From positions 186,001 to 250,000 of the forward strand of contig NZ_VCNG01000004.1 in NCBI RefSeq assembly GCF_006227205.1: a stretch of DNA of 64,000 bases, read 5' to 3'. The position numbers were made by a program, and so were the translations under genes. The notes under the pieces are model-generated. The model saw only the letters and a program-made list of their open reading frames with translations. It did no database searches and was not told the origin of the DNA. Shown in pieces: positions 1 to 9,719 of this stretch; position 1 is the first letter of the stretch; each line of letters begins with the position of its first letter. Origin of the DNA: Pseudomonas sp. ICMP22404. Lineage in GTDB: Bacteria > Pseudomonadota > Gammaproteobacteria > Pseudomonadales > Pseudomonadaceae.

Positions 1-293
1 GCCATCGACAGCAGCTTCTCGGCGATCGGGTTGTATTGCTGCTGGATCACATCGCCCAAGTCAGGCGCAGATCCTTTCATCGACGCCTGGTTCAGGTCGG
101 CACCCGCACAGAAGCCACGCCCTTTCGCCTGGATCAGCAGCACCCGCACCTCGGAACTGGCTTCGCAATGCAACAACGCATGCAGGATTTGCGCATTCAT
201 CTCTGCCGACAAACTGTTGAGTCGCTCCGGTTGGTTCAACGTGAGGCGGGCAACGCCGTCTGTGATTTCCAGCGTGATGCTTCGATAGTCCAA
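1..293 (-). CDS. Enoyl-CoA hydratase/isomerase family protein (3' part outside window)
   Basis: Crotonase-fold enzyme acting on an acyl-CoA. The visible N-terminal 97 residues include the family signature GRGFCAGADL, which forms part of the CoA-binding and oxyanion-hole region, and an N-terminal GVARLTLNQPERLNSLS-like strand typical of PaaG/FadB-type hydratases. I chose a TTG start at 293 because GAGGTGA lies five bases upstream, and because the resulting N-terminus matches the usual family length. A GTG at 302 is in frame but has no Shine-Dalgarno sequence. The gene runs off the left edge, so the catalytic acids and true substrate cannot be judged; phenylacetate-type or fatty-acid beta-oxidation roles are both possible. 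Confidence 0.85.
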   Translation of the reverse strand, partial: MDYRSITLEITDGVARLTLNQPERLNSLSAEMNAQILHALLHCEASSEVRVLLIQAKGRGFCAGADLNQASMKGSAPDLGDVIQQQYNPIAEKLLSM

Positions 294-662
294 CTCGGTC
301 ACCTCATGATTATATTGATGAATAGCCAGGCCTACCTCGCAAGCAATCCACTCTGCCGGCACTTCTGGTGTTGAGCTTGATTAAAAAAACGGACTGCCTC
401 CCCTCCCAAGTAGAGAGGGTAGAGAAGCGAATTTCCGGGAAGTGATGATATGCGCGCTATGACAGCCCAAAAACATGCGCTGCTGGGCAAGTCGCGCAAC
501 GCTTTCAGTCACAGGAACAGCTTGTTGAGAACAGGGGTGGTTTCAGTGGGTTTCGCTCGAACAAAAAAAGAGCCTTGCGGCCCTTTTCTATCTGACGCTT
601 ACGTGCTCGCGCCTCTTCGCGATGGTTGTGAATTCAGCTATCGATACAGGAACGACTCGATT
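294..662. other. Intergenic stretch, hydratase promoter side and MCP 3' side
   Basis: No coding sequence supported here. It holds the upstream region of the leftward hydratase gene and the terminator of the leftward chemoreceptor gene (563-588, listed separately). Short open frames on the plus strand have no recognisable product. Confidence 0.6.
563..588 (-). terminator. Rho-independent terminator of the chemoreceptor gene
   Basis: On the minus strand AAAAGGGCC-GCAA-GGCTCTTTTTTT forms a stem of five G-C/G-U pairs extended by A-U pairs, with a GCAA tetraloop and a run of U. It lies about 75 bases past the stop codon of the 706-residue chemoreceptor. Confidence 0.75.
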
Positions 663-2783
663 TCAGGTGCAGAAACCGCCCATAAGCTGCTGCTGATGAT
701 TCGCCAGCGAATTCAAGGATTGACTGATGCTCGCAGAGTCTCTCGATTGGCGTGCCAGGACATCCGTGACGTCCCGAATGCTGGTTAAATTACGGTTCAC
801 CTCCTCTGACGCGACACTCTGCTCTTCTGCTGCACTGGCAATCTGAATATTCATCTCACTGATTATTTCGATGCCCTGATTGATTTTTTGAAGCGCTCCC
901 ACGGCAAGTGTCACCTGTTCAACACTGCTATCGGCCTGTCTGCGGCTGTTTTGCATCGACTGAACCACGCTTCGAGTGCCTGATTGAAGTTGTTCGATGA
1001 CGTGCTGGATCTGACCTACCGACTCTTGGGTGCGCTTGGCCAAATGACGCACCTCGTCCGCGACTACCGCAAACCCTCTACCAGACTCCCCTGCCCTGGC
1101 GGCTTCAATTGCAGCGTTCAAGGCGAGAAGATTCGTTTGCTCGGCAACAGAACGAATGACTTCGAGGACTGATCCGATGTGCTCGCTATTATTGGCCAAG
1201 GCTTCTACTTGTTGCATGGCCTGGTGCATTTCCGAAGCAAGTTGTGTGATGCAATCCGTGGTGACGTTGATAGTCTGCACACCCTCCTGGGTGGCGAGAT
1301 CAACATTACGAACTGCTTGAGCCGCCAACGCAGCATTCCTCGCCACCTCCTGCGAAGTCATGCTCATTTCCTTGGATGCAGTGGCGACCTGGTCAACTTC
1401 AAGCAGTTGTTGCTGCATGCTGCTATTGGTTCGAGTCGCAATCTCCGCAGCCTGGTCGGCAGTATGACGGGTGTCATCAACTGACGATTTCACCTGAGCG
1501 ATAATTGGCTGCAGCTTGTCAAGAAACCGGTTGAACCAACTCGTCAAGTTCCCGATTTCATCATGCCTTTCATAGGCCACCCGCCGTGTCAGATCCCCCT
1601 CACCACTCGCGATGTCCTGAAACACCGCGGCAACACGCAGGATCGGTCGAGTGATGCTACGCGCCAGCAACCATATCAACACCAGCCCTGATAATGCAGC
1701 CAGGATACCCATCGTGAGTTGAACGCCAACCGCATCCCTGTTGGCTTTATCCATGACGCCCTTGAGTTGTAGTGCCGAGGCAAGCAATACAGCTTCTGGT
1801 ACCTGAATGACAACACTCCAGCGTTGTGCACCTGGAATGGGGGAAAACGGCATGATCACGACGACATTTCCGTTACGCTCGATGACCTCAGGAACGTCAC
1901 CTTTCGCACTCACCCGGATTTTTTGTTCAAGTTCAGGATCGCTGTCTGCCAAAGGCTTCCCCGCCATCAGGGGTTCACCACTGCGGGCGGCAACGACACC
2001 GTCAGCACTGATGAAGCTCACTTGCGCATGGCCGTCGTAAAGCGCTCTGCTCGACCTTTCCACCAGCTCCTGCAGACTCGCCAGACTCAAGTCCACACAA
2101 AGAACGCCGAGCACGGCATCACCGTTGAGCAAGGGAACCGAAACCGTCGACATCAGCGTCGTCAGCCCCTGGGCATTGGTGAACGAATAGGGGTTACTTA
2201 CGCAGTCTCGTTTGGTCTTGAACGCACAGGTGTACCAAAAAGTACCTGGACTTCCGTCATCGGCCATCTCCTTTTCGCTCATGGTGTAGCTCGGCACAAC
2301 AGTGGACGCATAGGAAGCGAAACGACCTTTCTCATTTCCCCCATCGGTTTGTTGGTTAGCAAAACGAGCGTCATCGCCATCCAATGCATTGGGCTCGAAT
2401 CCTACCCCTAGACCTAATACCTCGCCGTTAGCAGCCACTTGCAGTTGCATGAGCTTGAAAAGATCACCGCGCAGTGTTTTGGTGTCCATGCCGAGCCGCG
2501 TAGCCTGTTCACGCTGGAACATCACTTGGCGCATGACCGTATCGCCAAACACCCTACTGGTGCCGAATCGCTGACTCACCACTTGGGCCTGCTGCTCGCC
2601 CAGCTTGGTCATGTACTGCAATGCACCTTCCTTGAGGGTGACCGAGCTGGATTCATTGCTCAATATCGAAATAGCGTCGATCCGGTAGATTGAAAAACCT
2701 ATCAAGATGGCCGCTACACACAGCATGCAAATGCCTGCGAGCAACGTTATGCGAAGCTTTATGGAAAAGCTGGGGATGGACAT
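663..2783 (-). CDS. Methyl-accepting chemotaxis protein with periplasmic Cache domain
   Basis: Transmembrane chemoreceptor that signals to CheA/CheW. The 706-residue chain has an N-terminal membrane segment (about 10-30), a long periplasmic region of some 320 residues compatible with a double Cache ligand domain, a second membrane segment (about 355-377), a HAMP linker, and a cytoplasmic signalling domain with the highly conserved hairpin tip ([19 protein letters not shown]). AAGGAG precedes the ATG. The C-terminus ends GGFCT without a CheR-docking NWETF-type pentapeptide. The ligand is unknown; nearby amine and organic-acid genes make an amino acid, amine or carboxylate ligand plausible, but this is inference. 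It is transcribed alone, with its own terminator. Confidence 0.95.
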   Translation of the reverse strand: MSIPSFSIKLRITLLAGICMLCVAAILIGFSIYRIDAISILSNESSSVTLKEGALQYMTKLGEQQAQVVSQRFGTSRVFGDTVMRQVMFQREQATRLGMDTKTLRGDLFKLMQLQVAANGEVLGLGVGFEPNALDGDDARFANQQTDGGNEKGRFASYASTVVPSYTMSEKEMADDGSPGTFWYTCAFKTKRDCVSNPYSFTNAQGLTTLMSTVSVPLLNGDAVLGVLCVDLSLASLQELVERSSRALYDGHAQVSFISADGVVAARSGEPLMAGKPLADSDPELEQKIRVSAKGDVPEVIERNGNVVVIMPFSPIPGAQRWSVVIQVPEAVLLASALQLKGVMDKANRDAVGVQLTMGILAALSGLVLIWLLARSITRPILRVAAVFQDIASGEGDLTRRVAYERHDEIGNLTSWFNRFLDKLQPIIAQVKSSVDDTRHTADQAAEIATRTNSSMQQQLLEVDQVATASKEMSMTSQEVARNAALAAQAVRNVDLATQEGVQTINVTTDCITQLASEMHQAMQQVEALANNSEHIGSVLEVIRSVAEQTNLLALNAAIEAARAGESGRGFAVVADEVRHLAKRTQESVGQIQHVIEQLQSGTRSVVQSMQNSRRQADSSVEQVTLAVGALQKINQGIEIISEMNIQIASAAEEQSVASEEVNRNLTSIRDVTDVLARQSRDSASISQSLNSLANHQQQLMGGFCT

Positions 2784-2931
2784 TTCTACGCTCCTTGAGT
2801 TACTGCAACTCTTCAGTCATTCGAGTGCATGGTCCTGCGGGTTTACTTCCACACGCTGCGAGATCACGCCTAAACAAAACGCCGGTGACGGCCCAACGAA
2901 GAAAGCACCGCCACTGGCTAAACTGGTGAAG

Positions 2932-4008
2932 TCAAAGCGCGTCGGCGATCGCTTGGCCTACTTCCTGGGTAGATCCCTGTCCGCCCAAATCAGGCGTTTT
3001 CGGGCCTTGGGCAATCACAGTCTCGATAGCCTGCAGGATTGCATCATGAGCCGCACGGAACTCTGGACCGTCCCCCAGGAAATCGAGCATCAACGCACCC
3101 GACCAGATCATGGCAATAGGATTGGCAATGTTCTTGCCGAAGATGTCCGGCGCCGAGCCGTGGACGGGTTCGAACAGCGACGGAAACTTGCGCTCCGGAT
3201 TGAGGTTGGCCGACGGAGCAATACCAATGGTGCCCGTGCAAGCTGGACCGAGATCAGAGAGGATGTCGCCAAACAGATTGGACGCCACCACCACATCAAA
3301 GCGATCCGGATGCAAGACAAAGCGGGCACACAGGATGTCGATATGTTGCTTGTCCCATTTGATATCGGGGTAGTTATCCGCCATTGCCGCGACACGTTCG
3401 TCCCAGTACGGCATGCTGATCGCCATGCCATTTGACTTGGTAGCGGCGGTCACATATTTGCGTGATCGTGTCTGGGCGAGGTCGAAGGCGTATTTGAGGA
3501 TGCGGTCGACACCTCGGCGGGTGAATACAGATTCCTGCAGCACGAATTCATGTTCAGTACCTTCAAAGACCCGGCCCCCCACTGAAGAATATTCACCTTC
3601 GGTATTTTCCCGGACAACGATGAAGTCGATGTCCCCAGGCTTGCGATTGGCCAAGGGGCAGGCCACACCTGGGAACAGCTTCACCGGGCGTATGTTTGCG
3701 TATTGATCGAACTCCCTGCGAAATTTCAACAAGGACCCCCAAAGGGAAATATGGTCCGGTACTTTATCCGGCCAACCGACGGCACCAAAATAAATAGCAT
3801 CGAAACCTTTAAGTTGCTCAAACCAATCATCGGGCATCATCTTGCCGCAGGCGAGATAATAATCGCAACTGGCCCACTCAAAGTTTTGAAACTCAAGCTC
3901 AATACCATATTTGGCGGCAGCCTTCTGCACGACTTTAATACCCTCAGGCATCACTTCCACGCCGATTCCGTCGCCGGCAATCGCGGCAATTCGAAACGTC
4001 TTGCTCAT
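2932..4008 (-). CDS. Tartrate dehydrogenase / D-malate dehydrogenase family protein
   Basis: NAD-dependent beta-decarboxylating dehydrogenase of the isocitrate/isopropylmalate family, 358 residues, the usual size for tartrate/D-malate dehydrogenases (TtuC/DmlA). Visible signatures are the N-terminal IAAIAGDGIG strand, the substrate-loop VVRENTEGEYS segment, and the metal-binding FGDILSDL and FEPVHGSAPDI motifs near residues 245 and 280. Start is the ATG at 4008, with AGAGGAAG upstream; a GTG directly before it is less likely. The tartrate/D-malate subgroup is favoured over LeuB by the DHISLWGSLLKFRR segment. Probable role is oxidation of tartrate or D-malate in the cytoplasm. The 150-base gap to the permease gene leaves operon membership open. 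Confidence 0.85.
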   Translation of the reverse strand: MSKTFRIAAIAGDGIGVEVMPEGIKVVQKAAAKYGIELEFQNFEWASCDYYLACGKMMPDDWFEQLKGFDAIYFGAVGWPDKVPDHISLWGSLLKFRREFDQYANIRPVKLFPGVACPLANRKPGDIDFIVVRENTEGEYSSVGGRVFEGTEHEFVLQESVFTRRGVDRILKYAFDLAQTRSRKYVTAATKSNGMAISMPYWDERVAAMADNYPDIKWDKQHIDILCARFVLHPDRFDVVVASNLFGDILSDLGPACTGTIGIAPSANLNPERKFPSLFEPVHGSAPDIFGKNIANPIAMIWSGALMLDFLGDGPEFRAAHDAILQAIETVIAQGPKTPDLGGQGSTQEVGQAIADAL

Positions 4009-4161
4009 CACACTTCCTCTTTAGTTTATCAAGCAGCAATAGCCATGAATTAAATCGACTCAAGCAATGACAAAGCGCAGTGAAGAACGTTACGTTCACC
4101 ATCATTGATTCAGCCGCTACTGCACCCATCGCAGCAGCGGCAAAGGCAGGTCACCGAAGTG

Positions 4162-5676
4162 TCAGACTTGATCGCCTAACGAAGACTCCAACCGTGCATA
4201 TTTCTCGGGGGACCGGGCACTCAAGTAGAATGCACCCAGGAAACCCAGCGCAAACGATCCAAACAACAGCACCATGAAGAACACTTCAAGTGCGCCCTGT
4301 ACGCCCAGCAGGACATCGAAGCTAGTCAGGGCGAAATAAAGAAACGGCAGGAGACCCGCGACGCTTAACAGCGGCGCGAAAAAGGTATGCCACAACCGTT
4401 TGTCTACCGTGGAACGACGGAAGAACACGAAGATCGCAATGCTGGCGATGCACTGAATGGTGATGATCCCTGCCGCGCCGACTCCGGTGAACCAAGTGAA
4501 GAGTGTGTCGTAGGGATTCAATCCCAGCACCGCGAATATCGCGACCACCACGGCAACCATTGCGGTTTGCACGTAGCACGCCACATGGGGTGACTTCTGT
4601 ACGGGGTGAGTCGAGCCCAGTTTCTGGCTGAGCAACCCCTGGCGCCCCAATGAGTAGAGGTAACGGGCAACGTTGCTGTGGAACGTTACGATGGCAGCGA
4701 ACAGGCTGGTAATCACCAGCACTTGAAACAACTCCGTTGCCCAGCCACCGAGGATCTTGTCGCTGACCCAGAAAATCAGGTTGCCCGATTGGTCCTTGGC
4801 CACCGCCACTGCTTCGGTTGTACCGATTGCGTTGATGATCAACCAGGCTGTCAGCGCATAAAACACGCCCATGAAAATCACTGCGATATAGGTGGCTATC
4901 GGCACCGTGCGCTTGGGGTCGCGCGCTTCCTCACCATAAATGGCAGTGCCCTCGAAGCCGATGAACGATGCATGGGCGAACATCAGGGCGACACCAATTG
5001 CGCCAGAGAATGTCGCCGACGGACTGAACGGTTCGAACGACAACTGGCTCACTGGCACCGAGTGGTCGCCAAACAAAATGCCCAGGTCCAGTATCAGAAT
5101 GATGACCGTCTCCAGCGTGAGCAGGACCGCCAACACCACGGCCCCTGCATGTAAACGCCGCAACCCCAGCCATAGGCACATCGCCATGGCGGTGAACGAG
5201 TACACCCACCACGGCAAATGGAGATTGAGTTGTTTGCCGAGCAACTCATTGAGGTAATAGCCGATCCCGCCGTACAGCCCCAGTTGAATCGCGTTATAGG
5301 AAAAAATTGCCAAAGAAGCAGAGCCCAGTCCCATGGGGCGGCCGACGCCTTTAGTGATGTAGGCGTAGAACGCCCCGGCGTTGGTGATGTGCTTACTCAT
5401 CGCCACGTAGCCCACAGCGAACAGCAACAGCACCAGGGCGACCGCCACAAATGCGCCGGCGATGCCGATGCCATTTCCGGAACCGATGATGACAGGGAAC
5501 AACGCGACAACCACGGTCAATGGCGCCGCAGCGGCAATCACGAAGAACACGATGCCCATGATGCCGATACTGTTGCGTTCGAGGTCTCGGCTATCAGAAC
5601 TTGGGTTCATGGTCTTGCCCGGTGTGGATCCCGTTAAGTCCAGCGTAGCTGATTTATTACTATATTCGTATGACAT
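4162..5676 (-). CDS. APC-family amino acid/amine permease
   Basis: Inner-membrane secondary transporter of the amino acid-polyamine-organocation superfamily, 504 residues with about 12 hydrophobic segments. The first (GIMGIVFFVIAAAAPLTVV) is the signature helix 1, and a GFEGTAIYGEEARDPKRTVP motif follows helix 6. It belongs to the same subfamily as the permease at 23379-24836, as both share the GFE(G/S)TA-Y-(G/R)(E/D)E block. The next genes upstream on the strand are catabolic (aldehyde dehydrogenase, FAD oxidoreductase, phospho-lyase, kinase), so it probably imports their amine or amino-acid substrate. A 266-base gap separates it from the aldehyde dehydrogenase, so it may have its own promoter. 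The substrate cannot be read from the sequence. Confidence 0.9.
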   Translation of the reverse strand: MSYEYSNKSATLDLTGSTPGKTMNPSSDSRDLERNSIGIMGIVFFVIAAAAPLTVVVALFPVIIGSGNGIGIAGAFVAVALVLLLFAVGYVAMSKHITNAGAFYAYITKGVGRPMGLGSASLAIFSYNAIQLGLYGGIGYYLNELLGKQLNLHLPWWVYSFTAMAMCLWLGLRRLHAGAVVLAVLLTLETVIILILDLGILFGDHSVPVSQLSFEPFSPSATFSGAIGVALMFAHASFIGFEGTAIYGEEARDPKRTVPIATYIAVIFMGVFYALTAWLIINAIGTTEAVAVAKDQSGNLIFWVSDKILGGWATELFQVLVITSLFAAIVTFHSNVARYLYSLGRQGLLSQKLGSTHPVQKSPHVACYVQTAMVAVVVAIFAVLGLNPYDTLFTWFTGVGAAGIITIQCIASIAIFVFFRRSTVDKRLWHTFFAPLLSVAGLLPFLYFALTSFDVLLGVQGALEVFFMVLLFGSFALGFLGAFYLSARSPEKYARLESSLGDQV

Positions 5677-5942
5677 CGCTAAAACCCTGTAGGTAGTGAG
5701 TTTTTTATTTCGGTAAAGCGAGGCAGTCGTTAAACAAGCAATACTCGGCAGGCGTGCCTATATACACCTCGGCACGTTCTGGTTTTTCGGAGTGACAAGT
5801 GTCCTTATTATTGATGAATCGGTGCAGACTTTGTTTGTAGGTCCGTCATATTCCTGTACCGCGACAACCAGAAATTCTCTCCAGACTGTTCGCGCCAAAA
5901 TCAACTGCTTTAGAGCAGGCGTTCATCATGTAAGACGCATGT

Positions 5943-7418
5943 TTATGACTCCAAAGTGCAACGTTCAAGTTTGGTCGAGATGAACTTCACGTCGAGATAC
6001 TCCTGAAGTCCCCAGTGACCACCTTCCCTGCCCAGTCCGCTGTCTTTATTGCCACCGAATGGCGCTTGCGCGGTCGATGGTGCTCCATCGTTGACGCCGA
6101 TCATTCCGTATTCCAATGCCTCAGCCACCAGTTGCGCGCGGGTCAAGTTCCTTGTCCACAGATAGGCCGCCAAGCCGTACGGCGATGCATTGGCTGCCGC
6201 CACCACCTCAGCTTCAGTGTCGAAGGTGATCAGCGGTGCCACCGGGCCAAAGGTTTCTTCCTGCATGATCAGCATCGTTGCCGTCACGTCCTGGAGCACG
6301 GTCGGTTGAACATAGAAGCCTTCCATCCGGGCACCTCCAGCGATGACTCGAGCACCTTGGGCCACCGCATCGGCGATATGGCTGAGTACCTTATCGCGTG
6401 CATGTCCATCCACCAACGGGCCTATCCGTGTCGACTCCAGCAATGGGTCGCCCACCTGAAGCCGATTGACCGCAACGGCGAGTTTTTCGGCGAACTGATT
6501 GGCAATCGAGCGATGGACATAGATGCGATTGGTGCACACACAGGTCTGCCCAGCATTGCGGAATTTGCACGCCACGACCTCATCCACGGCCGCGTCCAGG
6601 TCGGCATCGTCAAAAATGATGAAAGGCGCATGGCCCCCTAATTCCAGGGAGATCCTTTTCAGTGTCTTGGCCGATTGTTCGTACAGGCGCTTGCCCACCT
6701 CAGTACTACCGGTAAAGGTGAGTTTGCGAATACGCGGGTCATCGAACATCACCTGCGACACCGTCCTCGGATCCGTGGTGGTAATCACCTGCAAGGTTCC
6801 GGAAGGTCCCCCGACTTCTTCCCACAACTTGGCGAAATACAATGCTGTGAGCGGTGCTTGCACGGGAGGTTTGACAATGGCCGTACACCCCACCGCCAGC
6901 GCCGGCGCCAGCTTGCGGGTGATCATCGCCGCAGGAAAATTCCACGGCGTAACGGCATACACAGGCCCAACCGGCTGTTGCAGGGTTGTCAGCCGTTTGT
7001 TGCCATGTTGGCTCGGCATGCTTTCGCCACCGACACGCCGCCCTTCTTCGGCAAACCACTCGATAAACGAAGCGGCGTAAGCGACTTCTCCACGAGCCTC
7101 CTGGATCGGCTTGCCCATTTCCAGGGAGATGGTACGGGCAATGCCCTCGGTGTGTTCAATGACGGCGTTGTACCAGGCACGCAGCAGTGCGCACCGATGA
7201 TAAGCAGTTGTCTGACGCCAGCTCTGGAATGCGGCACTGGCGGCATCGGCTGCCAACATCGCCTCTTCAATACCGGCGCTCGGAAGCTCGGCGATGATTT
7301 CCCCGGTTGCGGGAGAGCGCACCGGGAACCACCCAAAGGCGCTGATCCATTGGCCATTGACGAACATTTTGCGTCTGCCGCCATCGCTGGAGCCTGGCGT
7401 AAAGATTGGAAGTTTCAT
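5943..7418 (-). CDS. NAD(P)-dependent aldehyde dehydrogenase, succinate-semialdehyde dehydrogenase-like
   Basis: Oxidises an aldehyde or semialdehyde to the acid in the cytoplasm. The 491-residue protein has the ALDH hallmarks: VTPWNFP (Asn160), ELGG with general base Glu259, and GQTCVC with catalytic Cys293. The C-terminal half, with ETFGPVAP and PFGGNKDSGLGREGG, resembles GabD/succinate-semialdehyde dehydrogenases. It lies 67 bases downstream of the FAD oxidoreductase gene on the same strand, consistent with one operon. Given the kinase and phospho-lyase upstream, its substrate may be the semialdehyde released by the phospho-lyase or its C4/C5 product. The N-terminus carries a short extension (TPGSSDGGRRK) before the conserved NGQW. 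Confidence 0.88.
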   Translation of the reverse strand: MKLPIFTPGSSDGGRRKMFVNGQWISAFGWFPVRSPATGEIIAELPSAGIEEAMLAADAASAAFQSWRQTTAYHRCALLRAWYNAVIEHTEGIARTISLEMGKPIQEARGEVAYAASFIEWFAEEGRRVGGESMPSQHGNKRLTTLQQPVGPVYAVTPWNFPAAMITRKLAPALAVGCTAIVKPPVQAPLTALYFAKLWEEVGGPSGTLQVITTTDPRTVSQVMFDDPRIRKLTFTGSTEVGKRLYEQSAKTLKRISLELGGHAPFIIFDDADLDAAVDEVVACKFRNAGQTCVCTNRIYVHRSIANQFAEKLAVAVNRLQVGDPLLESTRIGPLVDGHARDKVLSHIADAVAQGARVIAGGARMEGFYVQPTVLQDVTATMLIMQEETFGPVAPLITFDTEAEVVAAANASPYGLAAYLWTRNLTRAQLVAEALEYGMIGVNDGAPSTAQAPFGGNKDSGLGREGGHWGLQEYLDVKFISTKLERCTLES

Positions 7419-7485
7419 GTAGTGATCACCTATTCGGTTAGGCCTGCCTTTCCATCAAGAAAAGGCATCTGGTACACCATCGCTG

Positions 7486-9198
7486 TCATTTGCTCAGGCG
7501 CTCGGTCAGGCTTCGAAAAATGCGCGACCTGGCGACCTGATAGCCGAGACGTTGCCCGACATCCGTTTTCAATAAATTGCCGATCAACCCGCTATCCGCC
7601 TTGAGCACCTTGCGCCCAGCGGCGGTATCGGTTTGCCCGGCCAGGTCGGCCAGGATGCGTTGCGCCGCGTTGTGCCCGGGCATGCCGCTGACACCACCGC
7701 CAGGATGGCTGCCGGAACCACAGAGGTAATACCCTGGAACCGGCGTCCGGTAATGCGCCGCCGCTTTGATGGGGCGATTGTCGAAGAGGTTGTCCAGGCC
7801 GATCATGGACTGGTGGAAGATGTTTCCACGGGTAATGTGGTAGTCGCGATGCAGGTCCAGTGGAGTGATCACGTGGCGAGCGAGAATGTGATTGCGCATG
7901 TTTGGTGCATAGCGGAAATAGATCTCCAGCACCTTGTCGGCCCACTCTTCCTTGCGTGTGTCCCAATCGCCATGGGCCAGGTCAAAGGGCAGCTGCTGCA
8001 CCCCCAACGAGAGCGTATGAGTTCCTGGCTGGCTCACCAGCTCCGGGTGGGTCACGGAGGGAATCAGCGCCTCGACCACCATGTCATCCGGGAACTCGCC
8101 ACGCTGCTGTGCTTGCCAAGCCATTTCATACAGGGCCGGGGATGGGCCGAGAATGTTCAAGCCCTGATGCTGGGGTCCCAGCTTGCCGGCTGGAAAGCCG
8201 ACATAATCCGGCAGCGCGTCGACCAGCAGGTGAATACGCGCCATGGAGCCGCGCTGATCAATCTCCTTGGCATCGGCTGCCGCGGCCTCCGGTAGCGTCC
8301 CTTCGGGCAACAACCCCACCAGCGAGCGAGTCGGGTCTGCACCGGAAATGACCAGCGGCGCGCGAAGCTGCTCGCCCGAGGCCAGCACAACCCCCACGGC
8401 CTTACCCTCTTCAATCAACACCTGCTGGATGGGCGTACTCGTTTCAACCCTCCCGCCAAATGCTTGCAAGGCGTTGACCAGCGATTCGCTGATCATGCCC
8501 ATGCCGCCTTTCGGCAGGCCATAGCGACCGAACTGCCCCTCGAACTCTCCCAACGCGTGATAGCCATACACATAGGCCGTGCCTGGCGTGGTCGGACTTC
8601 CCCACGTGGAAACCAGGCCCATGAACATCATGAAGCCGCGCAGACGATCGGATTCTATGTAGTCCTTCAGCAAGTCCTCGGCCGAAGCCGTCATGAACGC
8701 GTCGTACAGCGCACTTTCACCGGCGTCGTCAAAGATCGCCTTCAAGCGTTGTTGGGTCGGCGGATCGCTGAGCTGGATCTCATGCGTCAACTCGCCGAAA
8801 CGCTTGAGCCGCGTGGCGAAACGCATGAAGTTGGCGCCATCGACCTTGTTGTGTTCTTCGATCGAACGCAGGGTCTTGTCGATCTCCTGCCAGAACATCA
8901 CGCGATCGCCGTCGTCCCACAGCGCCATTTCCTGCAAGCTCGGAGCCACCGACTCCAGGCCGTACTTTTTCAGTTCCAGATCGTCGACCACCTCCTGTCG
9001 AAACATCATCTGAATGTACGAACACGAAGAGAAAATGGCGCCCGGTATCAGTTCTTCACTGGTACAGGCGCCACCCACAATCGGCCGGGCCTCCAACACC
9101 AATACCTTGAGGCCTGCCCTGGCCAGGTAGTTTGCGCACACCAGCCCGTTATGGCCGGCACCGATGATCAGGGCATCAAGATCGTTATGCTTACTCAC
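7486..9198 (-). CDS. PYROXD2-like FAD-dependent oxidoreductase (phytoene-dehydrogenase fold)
   Basis: Flavoprotein of the phytoene dehydrogenase/amine oxidase superfamily, 570 residues. The N-terminal Rossmann motif GAGHNGLVCANYLARAG with a downstream acidic LEAR segment binds FAD, and the GSGSHPGGGVSGMPGHNAA block near residue 525 is the C-terminal FAD contact typical of this subfamily. Start is a GTG at 9198 with only a weak upstream purine tract. The reaction is unknown; members of the family desaturate or oxidise C-C or C-N bonds. Its place between an aldehyde dehydrogenase and a PLP phospho-lyase suggests oxidation of an amine or a downstream intermediate. It is cytoplasmic, with no signal peptide. 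Confidence 0.85.
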   Translation of the reverse strand: MSKHNDLDALIIGAGHNGLVCANYLARAGLKVLVLEARPIVGGACTSEELIPGAIFSSCSYIQMMFRQEVVDDLELKKYGLESVAPSLQEMALWDDGDRVMFWQEIDKTLRSIEEHNKVDGANFMRFATRLKRFGELTHEIQLSDPPTQQRLKAIFDDAGESALYDAFMTASAEDLLKDYIESDRLRGFMMFMGLVSTWGSPTTPGTAYVYGYHALGEFEGQFGRYGLPKGGMGMISESLVNALQAFGGRVETSTPIQQVLIEEGKAVGVVLASGEQLRAPLVISGADPTRSLVGLLPEGTLPEAAAADAKEIDQRGSMARIHLLVDALPDYVGFPAGKLGPQHQGLNILGPSPALYEMAWQAQQRGEFPDDMVVEALIPSVTHPELVSQPGTHTLSLGVQQLPFDLAHGDWDTRKEEWADKVLEIYFRYAPNMRNHILARHVITPLDLHRDYHITRGNIFHQSMIGLDNLFDNRPIKAAAHYRTPVPGYYLCGSGSHPGGGVSGMPGHNAAQRILADLAGQTDTAAGRKVLKADSGLIGNLLKTDVGQRLGYQVARSRIFRSLTERLSK

Positions 9199-9275
9199 GG
9201 CGTCATTCCATCTGAATGTGAAATCGAATGCCTGCCCACCCGCAAGGTGAACAGGCCGCCTGCACCGCCAGCGAC

Positions 9276-9719
9276 TCAGGCCGGCAGCACCAACTTGAAC
9301 AACTGGTGATCGGTAAAGGTGTCATCCGGGTGACCGACGAAATTACCCGTCACAATGCCGGTCGCGCCTTCGAATCGGCCACCACCACGAATCACGCGCC
9401 AAGCGATTGAACCGGTGCTGTAGCCGCTTTCCTGCACTTTGAACTGGCCCGGCATGACCGTTTCAACGTCGAGATAGCTGTCGATCCCGGGGAAGTCGAC
9501 TCGACCGGTTTCCCAACTTTGCTCGCCGCGCACGGTCACCACCGTATCGAAGTGCGCAACATCCGTCGGAACCTGCAACGCACCCTCGCCCTGCACATCC
9601 ATCGCTGGATCGAGTGCAAGTATCAGGCCCTGTGCACGGGACCGTACGACACCGGTGGCGTAACCGATGGCTTCGGCTTTGCCGGTGAAGTAGATCAGCA
9701 TGGAATAGGTTCTCATCAT
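9276..9719 (-). CDS. Small beta-rich protein, allene-oxide-cyclase-barrel-like, unknown function
   Basis: The 147-residue protein is predicted to be mostly beta strand. It ends with a GGGRFEGATGIVTGNFVG segment, which recalls the allene-oxide-cyclase/dirigent-like barrel families where a GxGxYxGATG turn is common. I do not recognise a specific function. Its start ATG overlaps the TGA of the upstream phospho-lyase gene (TGATG), and the AGGGGGTG Shine-Dalgarno lies inside that gene, so the two are translationally coupled. This argues for a role tied to the phospho-lyase step, perhaps as a non-redox barrel enzyme or binding protein. No signal peptide is seen; the first residues (MMRTYSMLIYF) are the first strand. 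Confidence 0.7.
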   Translation of the reverse strand: MMRTYSMLIYFTGKAEAIGYATGVVRSRAQGLILALDPAMDVQGEGALQVPTDVAHFDTVVTVRGEQSWETGRVDFPGIDSYLDVETVMPGQFKVQESGYSTGSIAWRVIRGGGRFEGATGIVTGNFVGHPDDTFTDHQLFKLVLPA